Below, one piece after another: positions 25,255 through 34,024 of a DNA stretch of 64,000 nt. The DNA is from Methylobacterium bullatum (GTDB lineage Bacteria > Pseudomonadota > Alphaproteobacteria > Rhizobiales > Beijerinckiaceae). The position numbers were made by a program, and so were the translations under genes. The notes under the pieces were generated by a model, which did no database searches, was not told the DNA's origin, and saw only the letters and a list, made by a program, of their open reading frames with translations. The stretch is from NCBI GenBank assembly GCA_902712845.1, contig LR743504.1, positions 2,702,001-2,766,000 on the forward strand, written 5' to 3'. Each line of letters opens with the position of its first letter. Position 1 is the first letter of the stretch.

Positions 25255-27501
25255 TCAGGCCGAATGGGGGAGAAGCGTCGCGGGTCGCAGGGGAACGAGG
25301 CCGGCCTTGCGCTCGAGCAGGGTCGGCGGAGGTACGGGCGCTTCGATCGAGCAGACCACCCCGCTGGCCGCGAACATGAGCTGGACCTCGCCGTCGAGTT
25401 CGCGGGCGAGGCTGCGCTCGATGAGGCGCGAGCCGAACCCGGTGCGGGTCGGCGGCGTCACCGGCGGCCCGCCACTCTCGCTCCAGCGCAGGAGGAGGCG
25501 GGTCTCCTCTTCCTTCACCACGGTCCAGGTGATCGTCACGGTGCCACCCTCTTGCGAGAGCGAGCCGTATTTCACCGCATTGGTGCCGAGTTCGTGCAGC
25601 GCCATGGCGATGGAGAGCGCGAGCCGGGGCGGCAGGCGCAGATGCGGTCCCGACACGATGAAGCGGGATCGACCCGCTTCGGTGGAATCGAGGGGAGCGG
25701 TGGCATCGGCCACCACGTTGCCGAGTTCCGCTCCCTCCCAGCTTTCGCGGGTGAGCACGTCATGGACGCGGGCGAGTGCCAGGAGCCTCGCTTCGAACGC
25801 GGCCTTGGCCGCCGCCGCCTCCGGCGTGTCGAGGCCGCGGAGGGACTGGATGGCGATGGACTGGACGGTGGCGAGGGTGTTCTTCACGCGATGGTTGAGT
25901 TCATGGATGAGCAAGAGCAGATGCTCTTCCGCGCGCTTGGCATCGGTGATGTCGACGTTGCAGCCGGTATAGCCGAGGAAGGTTCCGGTATCGTCGAGGC
26001 GCGGCACGCCTTCGCATCGCAGCCAGCGCACCACCCCGTCGCGATCCACGACCCGAACCTCCGCCCTCACGGGAACGCGGCCGGCGAAGGCGTCCGAGAA
26101 CTTGGCGGAGAAGGCCGGCAGGTCGTCCGGATGGACGATCGTCTGCCACCCGCCGGCCGCCAGCGCGCTGGCCGGCTTTCCGAACAGGTGGTCGAAATGC
26201 AGGTTCGCGAAGCTGATCTCCCCGGCTTCGTCCGTCATCCAGATGAGTGCGGGTGCCGAATCCGCCATGTGCCGGAACCGCGCCTCGCTCTCGCGCAGGG
26301 CCGAGAGGCCGCGTTCGGTCTCGGCGAGCGCCGAGTCGCGTTCCTCGCCCCGGGTGCGCAGGCGCAGGGAGGCGTCCGCCAGCACGTCGCCGAGGCGGCG
26401 GATCTCGTGGATCGGCGAGGTGATGCGCGGGATCGCCTCGCCGCGCGCCAAAGCCGGCCCCGTCGCCACGAGGCGGCGCAGCGGCTGCGAGACCTTCGAC
26501 CAGAGATTGATGGCCAGGATCGACGAGGTCGCGAGGACGAGGAGCCCGAAGCCGGTGAAGGCCCAGATCCACCCGCGCAGCCGCGCATCCACCAGGGCCT
26601 TCGGGATCACCGCGCTCACCGTCCAGCCGGTGAGGCGCGATCGGGCCTCCACGACCGTGACGGGGCGCATGTTGAAATCCTTGCCTTCCCAGACCCCCGG
26701 CGTCTCGGTCTGGCGCTGGCGAAGGGTCGCGAGGCGCGGGCGCCCGACGATCGATGCCGGATCGGGGATGCGGGCGAGAGCGATGCCATCCCGGTCCGAG
26801 ACACCCGTCATCCAGCCCTGGACGTATTCCCGGCCGAGGATGCCCTGCAGCCGGCTCACCGGCGCGAGGAAGCTGAGGACATAGGCGACCTCGCCCTCGT
26901 TCTGGACCGGCACGGCGATGGCATAGGTCGCGCGGTCGGGCATGCTGCCCGACAGGATGCCGGAGATCATCGCCCGCTGCGTGCCCGATGCGATCTCGCG
27001 GTCGAAGGGCAGGGCGGTCTTCGGCAGCGGCGCTCCGCGCGGGACCGAGGTGTTCACCAGTTGCTGGCCGTCCGGCCGGCGCAGCAGGATGTCGAGCCCG
27101 ACCGTTTCCCGGACGAGCCGTGCCTGCGCGTCGAAATTCTCGAATTCCGCGTCCTTCAGGCGGGGCGACGTCGCCAGGGTCTGCAGCACGGAGACGAGCC
27201 CCGCCGTGTCGCGGTCGATGGACAGGGCGATCCCGCGAACGTTCTCGCGCGCATCCTGCTCGAAGCGCGCCCGCTCGGTCCCGGCATAGCGAAACAGGAG
27301 GATCGCCGTGAACAGCAATCCCGGCCCGATCAACGCCACCACGAGGGCGACCAGGTAAACCTGCGTCGAGAACCCGCGCTGGCGGATGCGCGCGAACAGC
27401 CGGCCCAGGGCCGTGCCCTGCCACCCACCGCTCTTCGCCCGCTCGGAAGCGGGGTCGATGTGGTTCTCGGGCTCGGCGTCGTGATGGGTCTCGGCGGTCA
27501 T
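25255..27501 (-). CDS. HWE-type sensor histidine kinase with periplasmic sensor and PAS domain
   Basis: A 748-residue membrane kinase. Helix 1 (Y-L-V-A-L-V-V-A-L-I-G-P-G-L, about 45-70) and helix 2 (W-A-F-T-G-F-G-L-L-V-L, about 310-330) bracket a periplasmic Cache-like sensor of about 240 residues. A HAMP-like linker follows, then PAS (R-F-R-H-M-A-D-S-A-P-A-L-I-W, with a PAC tail) and an HWE kinase core. The latter has the phospho-acceptor region H-E-L-N-H-R-V-K-N-T-L, the N box L-H-E-L-G-T-N-A-V-K-Y-G and the W-S-E motif. HWE kinases often feed the general stress or light responses in alphaproteobacteria. ATG 27501 overlaps the Rdx-family stop by 4 bases. No response regulator is adjacent. 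Confidence 0.92.
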   Translation of the reverse strand: MTAETHHDAEPENHIDPASERAKSGGWQGTALGRLFARIRQRGFSTQVYLVALVVALIGPGLLFTAILLFRYAGTERARFEQDARENVRGIALSIDRDTAGLVSVLQTLATSPRLKDAEFENFDAQARLVRETVGLDILLRRPDGQQLVNTSVPRGAPLPKTALPFDREIASGTQRAMISGILSGSMPDRATYAIAVPVQNEGEVAYVLSFLAPVSRLQGILGREYVQGWMTGVSDRDGIALARIPDPASIVGRPRLATLRQRQTETPGVWEGKDFNMRPVTVVEARSRLTGWTVSAVIPKALVDARLRGWIWAFTGFGLLVLATSSILAINLWSKVSQPLRRLVATGPALARGEAIPRITSPIHEIRRLGDVLADASLRLRTRGEERDSALAETERGLSALRESEARFRHMADSAPALIWMTDEAGEISFANLHFDHLFGKPASALAAGGWQTIVHPDDLPAFSAKFSDAFAGRVPVRAEVRVVDRDGVVRWLRCEGVPRLDDTGTFLGYTGCNVDITDAKRAEEHLLLLIHELNHRVKNTLATVQSIAIQSLRGLDTPEAAAAKAAFEARLLALARVHDVLTRESWEGAELGNVVADATAPLDSTEAGRSRFIVSGPHLRLPPRLALSIAMALHELGTNAVKYGSLSQEGGTVTITWTVVKEEETRLLLRWSESGGPPVTPPTRTGFGSRLIERSLARELDGEVQLMFAASGVVCSIEAPVPPPTLLERKAGLVPLRPATLLPHSA

Positions 27502-27803
27502 GGCCTGTCGATGTGACCGAGGTCGCGGGACGGCGCCAGCCGATCGCGGACACGCTGCTTCAAGGTCTTCACGTCGGGAAATCCCCCGTCCCGCGTCCGG
27601 TCCCAGATCGTCTCCGATCCACAGACGATCAGGAAGATTCCGCCCTTCCCCGGGATCAGGGCGACCTCGCCGATCTCGTCGCGGAAGGTGGAGAGCAGCT
27701 CCTGCGCCATCCAGCCGGCGCGCAGGAGCCACTGACACTGCGTGCAGTAGGTGATGGAAACCCTGGGTTTCTCGACCTGTGGGGCAGGTGGCGTTTCATC
27801 CAT
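27498..27803 (-). CDS. SelT/SelW/SelH (Rdx) family protein
   Basis: A 101-residue thioredoxin-like protein. It has the Rdx redox motif C-x-x-C in I-T-Y-C-T-Q-C-Q-W-L at about residues 19-24, then G-E-V-A-L-I-P-G-K-G-G-I-F and the F-P-D-V-K-T-L-K-Q-R-V-R-D C-terminal helix. Cys replaces the selenocysteine of eukaryotic homologues. The family is thought to act in thiol redox regulation. Its stop overlaps the HWE kinase start (ATGA), so the two are translationally coupled. ATG 27803 is the first start that gives a typical length. Confidence 0.88.
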   Translation of the reverse strand: MDETPPAPQVEKPRVSITYCTQCQWLLRAGWMAQELLSTFRDEIGEVALIPGKGGIFLIVCGSETIWDRTRDGGFPDVKTLKQRVRDRLAPSRDLGHIDRP

Positions 27804-28034
27804 GGCCGGCACAGCGACCCATGCACGGGGCCTTGTCAACCTGCCACCGTGACAGTCGGCCCGTCGCTTGAACGGTTCGGCCGCCGGATAGACAGGGCGT
27901 TTGACGGCAACAGCGCACCCACCCGGCCTTTCACCCGCGGCATCGCGCCCTATCTCCAAGAGCGTAGCCGGGCGGCAGGGACGTGGACTCGTCATGCCAC
28001 GCCCGATGCCGCGCCCGTCCGCGAGGAGCCACCC

Positions 28035-28685
28035 ATGTCGTCCGTTCTGCGTCCCGCCACCGCGCCCTTCGCGCGCTCGCCCCGCCCATCGCTGCTCCGC
28101 CGGATGCGGTCTGCGCTCGTCGCCGTCGCCCTGGCCACGACGCTTTCGGGCTGCGGCGCGATCAACCGGGTGCCCACCCTGGAGGAGAGCGCGAAATCCT
28201 CGTGGAGCGAGGTTCAGAACCAGTACCAGCGCCGCGCCGACCTGATCCCGAATCTCGTGGAGACGGTGAAGGGCTACGCGCAGCAGGAGAAGGACGTCCT
28301 CGTCGGCGTCACGGAAGCACGCGCGAAGGCGTCGAGCGTGAAGGTCGACGCCTCCACCGTCTCCGATCCCCAGAAGTTCAAGGAATTCCAGGACGCCCAG
28401 AACCAGCTCTCCGGCGCCCTGGGCCGTCTCCTCGTCACCGTCGAGCGTTATCCCGACCTCAAGTCGAACCAGAACTTCCTGGCGCTGCAATCCCAACTCG
28501 AGGGTACCGAGAACCGGATCGCGGTGGCGCGCCGCGACTATATCGGTGCCGTCCAGGCCTACAACACCGAGGTCCGCACCATCCCGGGCCGCTGGATCGC
28601 CGCGTGGTTCTATCCCGACTCGAAGCCGATGGAGACGTTCACGGCGACGCCCAATTCGGACAAGCCGCCGACCGTGAAGTTCTAG
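28035..28685 (+). CDS. LemA family lipoprotein
   Basis: A 216-residue LemA-domain protein. The N-terminus carries a basic region, a hydrophobic stretch and a lipobox (L-S-G-C) with the Cys near residue 41, so it should be a lipoprotein. The LemA core begins S-W-S-E-V-Q-N-Q-Y-Q-R-R-A-D-L-I-P-N-L-V-E-T-V, followed by long coiled helices and Y-P-D-L-K-S-N-Q-N-F. Function is unclear in the family. ATG 28035 has a GAGGAG ribosome site. It heads a LemA-TPM-TPM operon, a common bacterial arrangement. Confidence 0.94.
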   Translation: MSSVLRPATAPFARSPRPSLLRRMRSALVAVALATTLSGCGAINRVPTLEESAKSSWSEVQNQYQRRADLIPNLVETVKGYAQQEKDVLVGVTEARAKASSVKVDASTVSDPQKFKEFQDAQNQLSGALGRLLVTVERYPDLKSNQNFLALQSQLEGTENRIAVARRDYIGAVQAYNTEVRTIPGRWIAAWFYPDSKPMETFTATPNSDKPPTVKF

Positions 28686-28689
28686 GGCG

Positions 28690-29481
28690 GTGAAGAGGGC
28701 CACGGTTCTTCGGGGCGCACGCGCGTCGTTCGCGGCGCTCGTCCTCGTCGTCCTGGCGGGGATGCTGCTGGCGCGCGGCGAGGCCCTGGCGGCGGAGCCG
28801 ACCTTCCCGGCCCTCAGCGGCCGGGTCGTGGATGCCGCCGGCATCCTCAAGCCGGACGAAACGGCCGCGCTCGAAGCGCAGCTGAAGGCCTACGAGGAGA
28901 AGACCTCCGATCAGGTCGTGGTGGCGACGGTGCCCAATCTCCAGGGACTGACCATCGAGGATTACGGCAACCGGCTGTTCCGCTCCTGGGCCATCGGGCA
29001 GGCCAAGACCAACAACGGCGCGCTCCTCCTCGTGGCGCCCAACGACCGCAAGGTCAGGATCGAGGTCGGCTACGGCCTCGAAGGGGCGCTCACCGACGCC
29101 CTCTCGAAGGTCATCATCACCACGTCCATCGCGCCCCGCTTCAAGACGGGCGATTACGGCGGCGGCATCAAGGCTGGCATCGACGCCATGCTGTCGATCC
29201 TGAGCGGCGACGCCGAGGAATGGCAGCGCAAGGGGAAAGTGCGAAGCGACGAGGCCGAGCCGTCCCACGTCGTCGGCTTCATCGTCCTCTTCCTGGTGAT
29301 TCTGTTCGTCGTGTACCGAATGAACCGGGGGCGTCGTGGCGGCGGGTTCATCATCCTGCCCGGCCCATCCTCCGGGGGATGGAGCGGCGGCGTCTCCGGC
29401 GGCTTCGGGGTGGCGGGGATTTTCGGGCGGCGGTGGCTCATCGGGAGGCGGCGGCGCCTCCGGGGATTGGTAGGATGCTGA
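28690..29481 (+). CDS. TPM domain protein (YgcG-like), C-terminal tail probably frameshifted
   Basis: A 263-residue protein from a GTG start, 4 bases after lemA. A signal peptide (cleavage near A-L-A-A-E) precedes a TPM domain (about residues 40-170; V-V-D-A-A-G-I-L, then I-E-V-G-Y-G-L-E-G-A-L-T-D). A membrane helix (V-V-G-F-I-V-L-F-L-V-I-L-F-V-V) follows. Homologues end in a Gly/Ser-rich tail and short terminal motif, but here it turns into a basic sequence after about 29415. The expected tail (G-F-S-G-G-G-G-S-S then G-A-S-G-D-W and stop TAG 29471-29473) is encoded in the frame shifted by one base. A 1-nt indel near the G runs at 29405-29428 is likely. It may be a true mutation or a sequencing error. 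Confidence 0.88.
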   Translation: MKRATVLRGARASFAALVLVVLAGMLLARGEALAAEPTFPALSGRVVDAAGILKPDETAALEAQLKAYEEKTSDQVVVATVPNLQGLTIEDYGNRLFRSWAIGQAKTNNGALLLVAPNDRKVRIEVGYGLEGALTDALSKVIITTSIAPRFKTGDYGGGIKAGIDAMLSILSGDAEEWQRKGKVRSDEAEPSHVVGFIVLFLVILFVVYRMNRGRRGGGFIILPGPSSGGWSGGVSGGFGVAGIFGRRWLIGRRRRLRGLVGC

Positions 29482-30086
29482 GCGACACCGACAGGACGCG
29501 CATCGCCGAAGCGATCGCCACGGCGGAATCGACAACGTCGGCGGAGATCGTCGTTCTCGTGGCCGCCCGCGCCGGCCTCTACCGGTCCGCCGCGCTGGTG
29601 CCGGCTTTGGCCCTCGGGCTCGCGGCGCCCTGGCCGCTGATCCTGCTCACCCCGTGGAGCGCCGCCTCGATCGCCCTGGCGCAGGCCGCCATCGTCCTCG
29701 CGGCCCTCGCCGCCGCCGCCCATCCGCGAGCCCGCCTCCTCCTCGTTCCACGCTCGATCCGCCGGGCGAGGGCGCACGAGGCGGCCTCGCGGGAGTTCTC
29801 CGCCCGCGGATTGGCCCGGACGCGCGGGCGCACGGGCATCCTGATCTACCTCGCCGTCGCCGAAGGCCATGCGGAGATCGTCGCCGATTCGGGGATCGCC
29901 TCCCGCATTTCCCCGGCGGCTTGGTCCTCGGCCATCGACGCGCTCCTGTCCTCACTTCGACGGGGCGCGGCGGCGGACGGTCTCGTCTCGGCCGTGGAGG
30001 GAATCGGCGCGATCCTCGCGCAGCACTTGCCGCGTCGGGCGGGGGATATCGACGAGTTGCCGAACCGGGTGATCGTCACCGACTGA
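29475..30086 (+). CDS. TPM domain protein, second paralogue
   Basis: A 203-residue membrane-associated TPM-domain protein without a signal peptide. The domain is split by two hydrophobic helices (about 38-57 and 64-80). The N-terminal part is R-I-A-E-A-I-A-T-A-E-S-T-T-S-A-E-I-V, and the later part contains T-G-I-L-I-Y-L-A-V-A-E and I-V-A-D-S-G-I. This split-TPM arrangement is typical for the third gene of LemA-TPM-TPM operons. ATG 29475 lies one base after the TAG stop expected for the upstream gene in its unshifted frame, which independently supports the frameshift there. Confidence 0.88.
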   Translation: MLSDTDRTRIAEAIATAESTTSAEIVVLVAARAGLYRSAALVPALALGLAAPWPLILLTPWSAASIALAQAAIVLAALAAAAHPRARLLLVPRSIRRARAHEAASREFSARGLARTRGRTGILIYLAVAEGHAEIVADSGIASRISPAAWSSAIDALLSSLRRGAAADGLVSAVEGIGAILAQHLPRRAGDIDELPNRVIVTD

Positions 30087-30192
30087 CATCGCCCGCGACT
30101 TTGTATTTTTCTCTCTGGCCCCGAAAGAATTTTTGAGCGAGAAGAACCGTGACGATCCGCCATCAAGGACGGGTCGCGGGAGCGAGACGTCG

Positions 30193-32253
30193 ATGAGTGC
30201 GATACAGAAGCATGGGCCTTGGGCCCTTGTCGGTGCGTTGGGCGCGGCGGCCCTGGCGATCGTCGCCACGAGCCGCGGCGAATCGATCAACGCACTGTGG
30301 ATCGTCGTGGCCGCGGTCTGCGTCTATCTCATCGCCTATCGCTATTACTCGCTCTACATCTCCGACAAGGTGATGCAGCTCGACCCGAGCCGCAAGACCC
30401 CGGCCCACCGTCACAACGACGGACTCGACTACGTCCCGACCAACAAGACCGTCCTGTTCGGCCACCATTTCGCGGCGATCGCGGGCGCGGGTCCCCTCGT
30501 CGGCCCGGTCCTTGCCGCGCAGATGGGCTACCTGCCTGGCATGCTCTGGATCCTGGCGGGCGTCGTGCTCGCGGGCGCGGTGCAGGACTTCATGATCCTG
30601 TTCATCTCCATGCGCCGCGACGGTCGCTCCCTCGGCGAGTTGATCCGGGCCGAGCTCGGCGTGATCCCCGGCGTGATCGCGCTGTTCGGCACCTTCATGA
30701 TCATGGTGATCCTGCTCGCCGTGCTGGCGATGATCGTGGTCAAGGCGCTGGCCGAGAGCCCCTGGGGCACCTTCACGGTGGCGGCCACGATCCCGATCGC
30801 GATCCTGATGGGCCTCTACGCGCGCTTCATCCGGCCGGGCAAGATCGGCGAAGTCTCGATCCTCGGCTTCGTCCTGCTCATGGCCGCCATCGTGGGCGGC
30901 GGCCAGATCAACGAACACCCGGTCTGGGGTCCGGCCTTCACCTTCACCGGCACCCAGCTCACCTGGATGCTGATCGGCTACGGCTTCTTCGCCTCGATCA
31001 TGCCGGTCTGGCTCCTGCTCGCCCCGCGCGACTACCTCTCGACCTTCCTCAAGATCGGCACCATCATTGGCCTGGCGCTGGGCATCGTCGTCGTCGCCCC
31101 GCATCTGCAGATGCCGGCCATGACGAAGTTCGTCGACGGCACCGGCCCGGTCTGGGCGGGCTCCCTGTTCCCGTTCCTCTTCATCACCATCGCCTGCGGC
31201 GCGGTCTCGGGCTTCCACGCCCTGATCTCGTCGGGAACGACGCCGAAGCTCCTCGACAACGAAGCCGACACCCGCTTCATCGGTTATGGCGGCATGCTGA
31301 TGGAGAGCTTCGTCGCGATCATGGCGCTGGTCGCCGCGAGCGTGATCGATCCGGGCATCTACTTCACCATGAACTCGCCGGGCGCCCTGCTCGGCACCTC
31401 CGCCGAGAGCGCGGCCACCGCCGTGACCAATCTCGGCTTCCCGATCTCCGCCGATCTGATCACCCAGACCGCCAAGGATGTCGGCGAGCACTCGATCATC
31501 TCGCGCACCGGCGGCGCACCGACCCTCGCCGTCGGCATGGCCCACATCATCTCGTCGGCCATCGGCGGCAAGACGATGATGGCCTTCTGGTACCATTTCG
31601 CGATCCTGTTCGAGGCGCTCTTCATCCTCACCGCCGTCGATGCCGGCACGCGGGCGGGACGCTTCATGCTGCAGGATCTGCTCGGCCTGATCTCGCCGAC
31701 CTTCAAGGACACCACGGCCTGGGCGCCCAGCATCCTGGCCACGGCCCTCTGCGTCTCGGCCTGGGGCTACTTCCTCTACCAGGGCGTCACCGACCCGCTC
31801 GGCGGCATCTACACCCTGTGGCCGCTCTTCGGCATCTCGAACCAGATGCTGGCGGCCGTGGCGCTGACGCTGGCCACCGTGGTGATCTTCAAGATGAAGC
31901 GCGAGCGCTACGCCTTCGTCACCATCATCCCCACCGTCTGGCTGTTGATCTGCACGCTCACGGCGGGCTGGCAGAAGATCTTCTCGGCCGATCCCAAGAT
32001 CGGCTTCCTGTCCCATGCCGACCGGTTCTCGGCGGCGATCGCCGAGGGCAAGGTGCTGGGTCCGGCCAAGAACATGGCCGACATGCACAAGATCGTCTTC
32101 AACGACCGGATCGACGCCGCGCTCGCCGTCATGTTCGTCGGCCTCGTGGTGGCCATCGCCGTCTTCGGCGTCCAGGCCTGCCTGAAGGCCTACAGGGCGG
32201 ACCGCTGGACGGCGCTCGAGAGCGGCGGCCCGTCCCCCGTCCCGGCGGAGTAA
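30193..32253 (+). CDS. CstA family carbon starvation/pyruvate transporter
   Basis: A 686-residue polytopic membrane protein with about 16 helices. N-terminal helices are followed by the highly conserved G-H-H-F-A-A-I-A-G-A-G-P-L-V-G-P and later S-G-F-H-A-L-I-S-S-G-T-T-P-K motifs that define the CstA/BtsT (YjiY) family. E. coli members import pyruvate or peptides. A TTG at 30133 in frame is less likely than ATG 30193. The YbdD/YjiX-like gene follows after 5 bases, the standard companion of this transporter. Confidence 0.95.
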   Translation: MSAIQKHGPWALVGALGAAALAIVATSRGESINALWIVVAAVCVYLIAYRYYSLYISDKVMQLDPSRKTPAHRHNDGLDYVPTNKTVLFGHHFAAIAGAGPLVGPVLAAQMGYLPGMLWILAGVVLAGAVQDFMILFISMRRDGRSLGELIRAELGVIPGVIALFGTFMIMVILLAVLAMIVVKALAESPWGTFTVAATIPIAILMGLYARFIRPGKIGEVSILGFVLLMAAIVGGGQINEHPVWGPAFTFTGTQLTWMLIGYGFFASIMPVWLLLAPRDYLSTFLKIGTIIGLALGIVVVAPHLQMPAMTKFVDGTGPVWAGSLFPFLFITIACGAVSGFHALISSGTTPKLLDNEADTRFIGYGGMLMESFVAIMALVAASVIDPGIYFTMNSPGALLGTSAESAATAVTNLGFPISADLITQTAKDVGEHSIISRTGGAPTLAVGMAHIISSAIGGKTMMAFWYHFAILFEALFILTAVDAGTRAGRFMLQDLLGLISPTFKDTTAWAPSILATALCVSAWGYFLYQGVTDPLGGIYTLWPLFGISNQMLAAVALTLATVVIFKMKRERYAFVTIIPTVWLLICTLTAGWQKIFSADPKIGFLSHADRFSAAIAEGKVLGPAKNMADMHKIVFNDRIDAALAVMFVGLVVAIAVFGVQACLKAYRADRWTALESGGPSPVPAE

Positions 32254-32258
32254 GCATC

Positions 32259-32483
32259 ATGGCGCTGTCGTCGACGGAGTTGCGGGATCGGCTCAAGACC
32301 TTCTCGAAATGTGTCTGCGACGGCGCCCGCCTCATGGTCGGGCAGGGCGATTACGAGGCCTATGCCGCCCATATCCGCCGGACCCATGCCGATCAGGAAC
32401 CGATGACCGAGCGGGAATTCTACCGTAATCGGGAGAATGCCCGGTTCGGCGTCGGCAACCGGAACGGATTCCGCTGCTGCTGA
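32259..32483 (+). CDS. YbdD/YjiX family small protein
   Basis: A 74-residue protein with the signatures M-V-G-Q-G-D-Y-E-A-Y and F-Y-R-N-R-E-N-A-R-F, ending G-N-R-N-G-F-R-C-C. This family partners CstA/BtsT transporters and is needed for their activity in studied cases. It starts 5 bases after the transporter stop, so it is in the same operon. Confidence 0.93.
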   Translation: MALSSTELRDRLKTFSKCVCDGARLMVGQGDYEAYAAHIRRTHADQEPMTEREFYRNRENARFGVGNRNGFRCC

Positions 32484-32731
32484 TCGCGCCCGTCGTCTTC
32501 GATCAACTTTCAGTCCGGAAAATGATCGTCTTTTTACCTGCGATCATGCCGGCCAGAACTTCCAGATCCTGGGGTTCGGACAGAGTCTGATAGTCAAGAT
32601 CATGGCTTGGTGAGGAAACCGGCGCTGCCATACTTCATCGGAACGAAAGAGGGCCGATCTCACGTCGCGCCGGCCGGTGGCCTCGTCTGAAACAATAGGC
32701 TTATATGTCGCCTCCCGCGAGAGGAGGTATC

Positions 32732-34024
32732 ATGTCGGCGCCGCTTGCAGACCCTGCGCGAACCGGAACGGACCGCTCCGGCGCGATCACCTTCGATAGG
32801 GAACTGAAGGGGCTCACCGGCGTCGCCATCCGTGGCTTCCTCCTGTCCCTCGTCACCTTCGGCATCTACCGGTTCTGGTACGTCACCGAGCTACGGCGCT
32901 ACTTCTGGAACCGGACCGTCGTCGACGGCAGCCCGGCCGAATACACCGGGACCGGCAAGGAACTGTTCCTCGGCTTCCTCGTCGCCATCGCCATCCTGAT
33001 CCCCGTCTACGTCTTGATCTTCGTCGCGACGATCTCGGTGCCCTGGCTCGCGGCCTTCGGCAGCCTCCTGTCCTTCCTCATCCTCTTCGTCCTCGGCCAG
33101 TTCGCGGTCTATCGCGGCCGGCGCTACCGGGCCTCACGCACCCTGTGGCGCGGCATCCGCCTCGGGCAGGACGGGTCGGCGATCACCTATGCGCTGATGG
33201 CCATCGGCTGGTCGCTGCTGACGCTCCTCACCCTCGGCCTCGCCTTCCCCTTCATGCGGGCGAGCCTGGAGCGGTACCGGATCAATCACACTCTCATCGG
33301 GTCGAGCCGGATGGAATCCACCGCGCGCGGGCGCTCGCTCCTGCTGCCCTGGCTGACATTCTACGTGGCGGTGCTCCTGCCCATCGCCGCCGCGCTGATC
33401 GCCTTCCTCGTGGCCGCCGATTTCACCATCCCCGACGACCTGTTCATCCCCAAGGAGGGGGGCAAACCCGGCGAGACGGAGTTCAACAGCGATTACGACG
33501 GTACGCCCATCGCCACCTTCGGGACGCTCCTGCTCAGCACGCTCGGCATCACGTTTCCCCTCGGGCTCCTCCTCATCCCATTCTACCGGGCACGGGAAAC
33601 ACGCCTCTTCATGAACGCGGCCAGCCTCGGGCCCGTGCGGCTGAATTCCACCTTGAAGGCCCGCCAGTTCTACTGGCCCTACCTCGTCTACCTTCTTTCC
33701 GTGATCGGATTCGTCCTGATCCTCGGCCTCGTCATCGGCGGCGGCGGCCTGCTCCTCCAGGCGCAGGGCATGGAAAGCGGATTCCATTGGGCACTCCTGT
33801 TCGGCATGGTGTTCGGCTATCTCGGCGGCGCGCTGTTCTTCGCGGTGCTCTATGTCCGGGTCATCACGGCGCGGCTCTGGGCGGCGGTCGCGACTACGAC
33901 GGTGGTGGAGAATGCCGGCGGCCTCGATGCCGTGCTCGCGTCGAGCCGCCGCCTGGGCAGCGGCCTCAACGAGGGTCTCGCCGACGCGCTGGATGTCGGC
34001 GGCGCCCTCGAAGTGGGGTTCTAG
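32732..34024 (+). CDS. DUF898 (YjgN) family membrane protein
   Basis: A 430-residue protein with paired DUF898 features. The F-x-R-F-W-Y/F motifs recur (F-G-I-Y-R-F-W-Y-V-T-E-L-R-R-Y-F-W). The Y-T-G-T-G-K-E-L-F segment and R-Y-R-I-N-H-T-L-I-G-S-S-R are also characteristic, and about eight hydrophobic helices are seen. Function unknown. ATG 32732 has a strong GAGGAGG ribosome site and is preferred over ATG 32705. The stop overlaps the next gene's GTG (TAGTG). Pairing with an M48 peptidase is common in the family. Confidence 0.88.
   Translation: MSAPLADPARTGTDRSGAITFDRELKGLTGVAIRGFLLSLVTFGIYRFWYVTELRRYFWNRTVVDGSPAEYTGTGKELFLGFLVAIAILIPVYVLIFVATISVPWLAAFGSLLSFLILFVLGQFAVYRGRRYRASRTLWRGIRLGQDGSAITYALMAIGWSLLTLLTLGLAFPFMRASLERYRINHTLIGSSRMESTARGRSLLLPWLTFYVAVLLPIAAALIAFLVAADFTIPDDLFIPKEGGKPGETEFNSDYDGTPIATFGTLLLSTLGITFPLGLLLIPFYRARETRLFMNAASLGPVRLNSTLKARQFYWPYLVYLLSVIGFVLILGLVIGGGGLLLQAQGMESGFHWALLFGMVFGYLGGALFFAVLYVRVITARLWAAVATTTVVENAGGLDAVLASSRRLGSGLNEGLADALDVGGALEVGF

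Noticed and set aside
25084..27516. An 810-codon open frame on the plus strand
   Set aside because: Antisense shadow of the HWE kinase gene, with no recognisable domain or ribosome site.
32640..32670. A possible EcfG promoter (GGAAC near 32640) upstream of the DUF898 gene
   Set aside because: The spacer to the nearest CGT-like -10 is 18 bases and that element reads CGTC, not CGTT, so the match is too weak.
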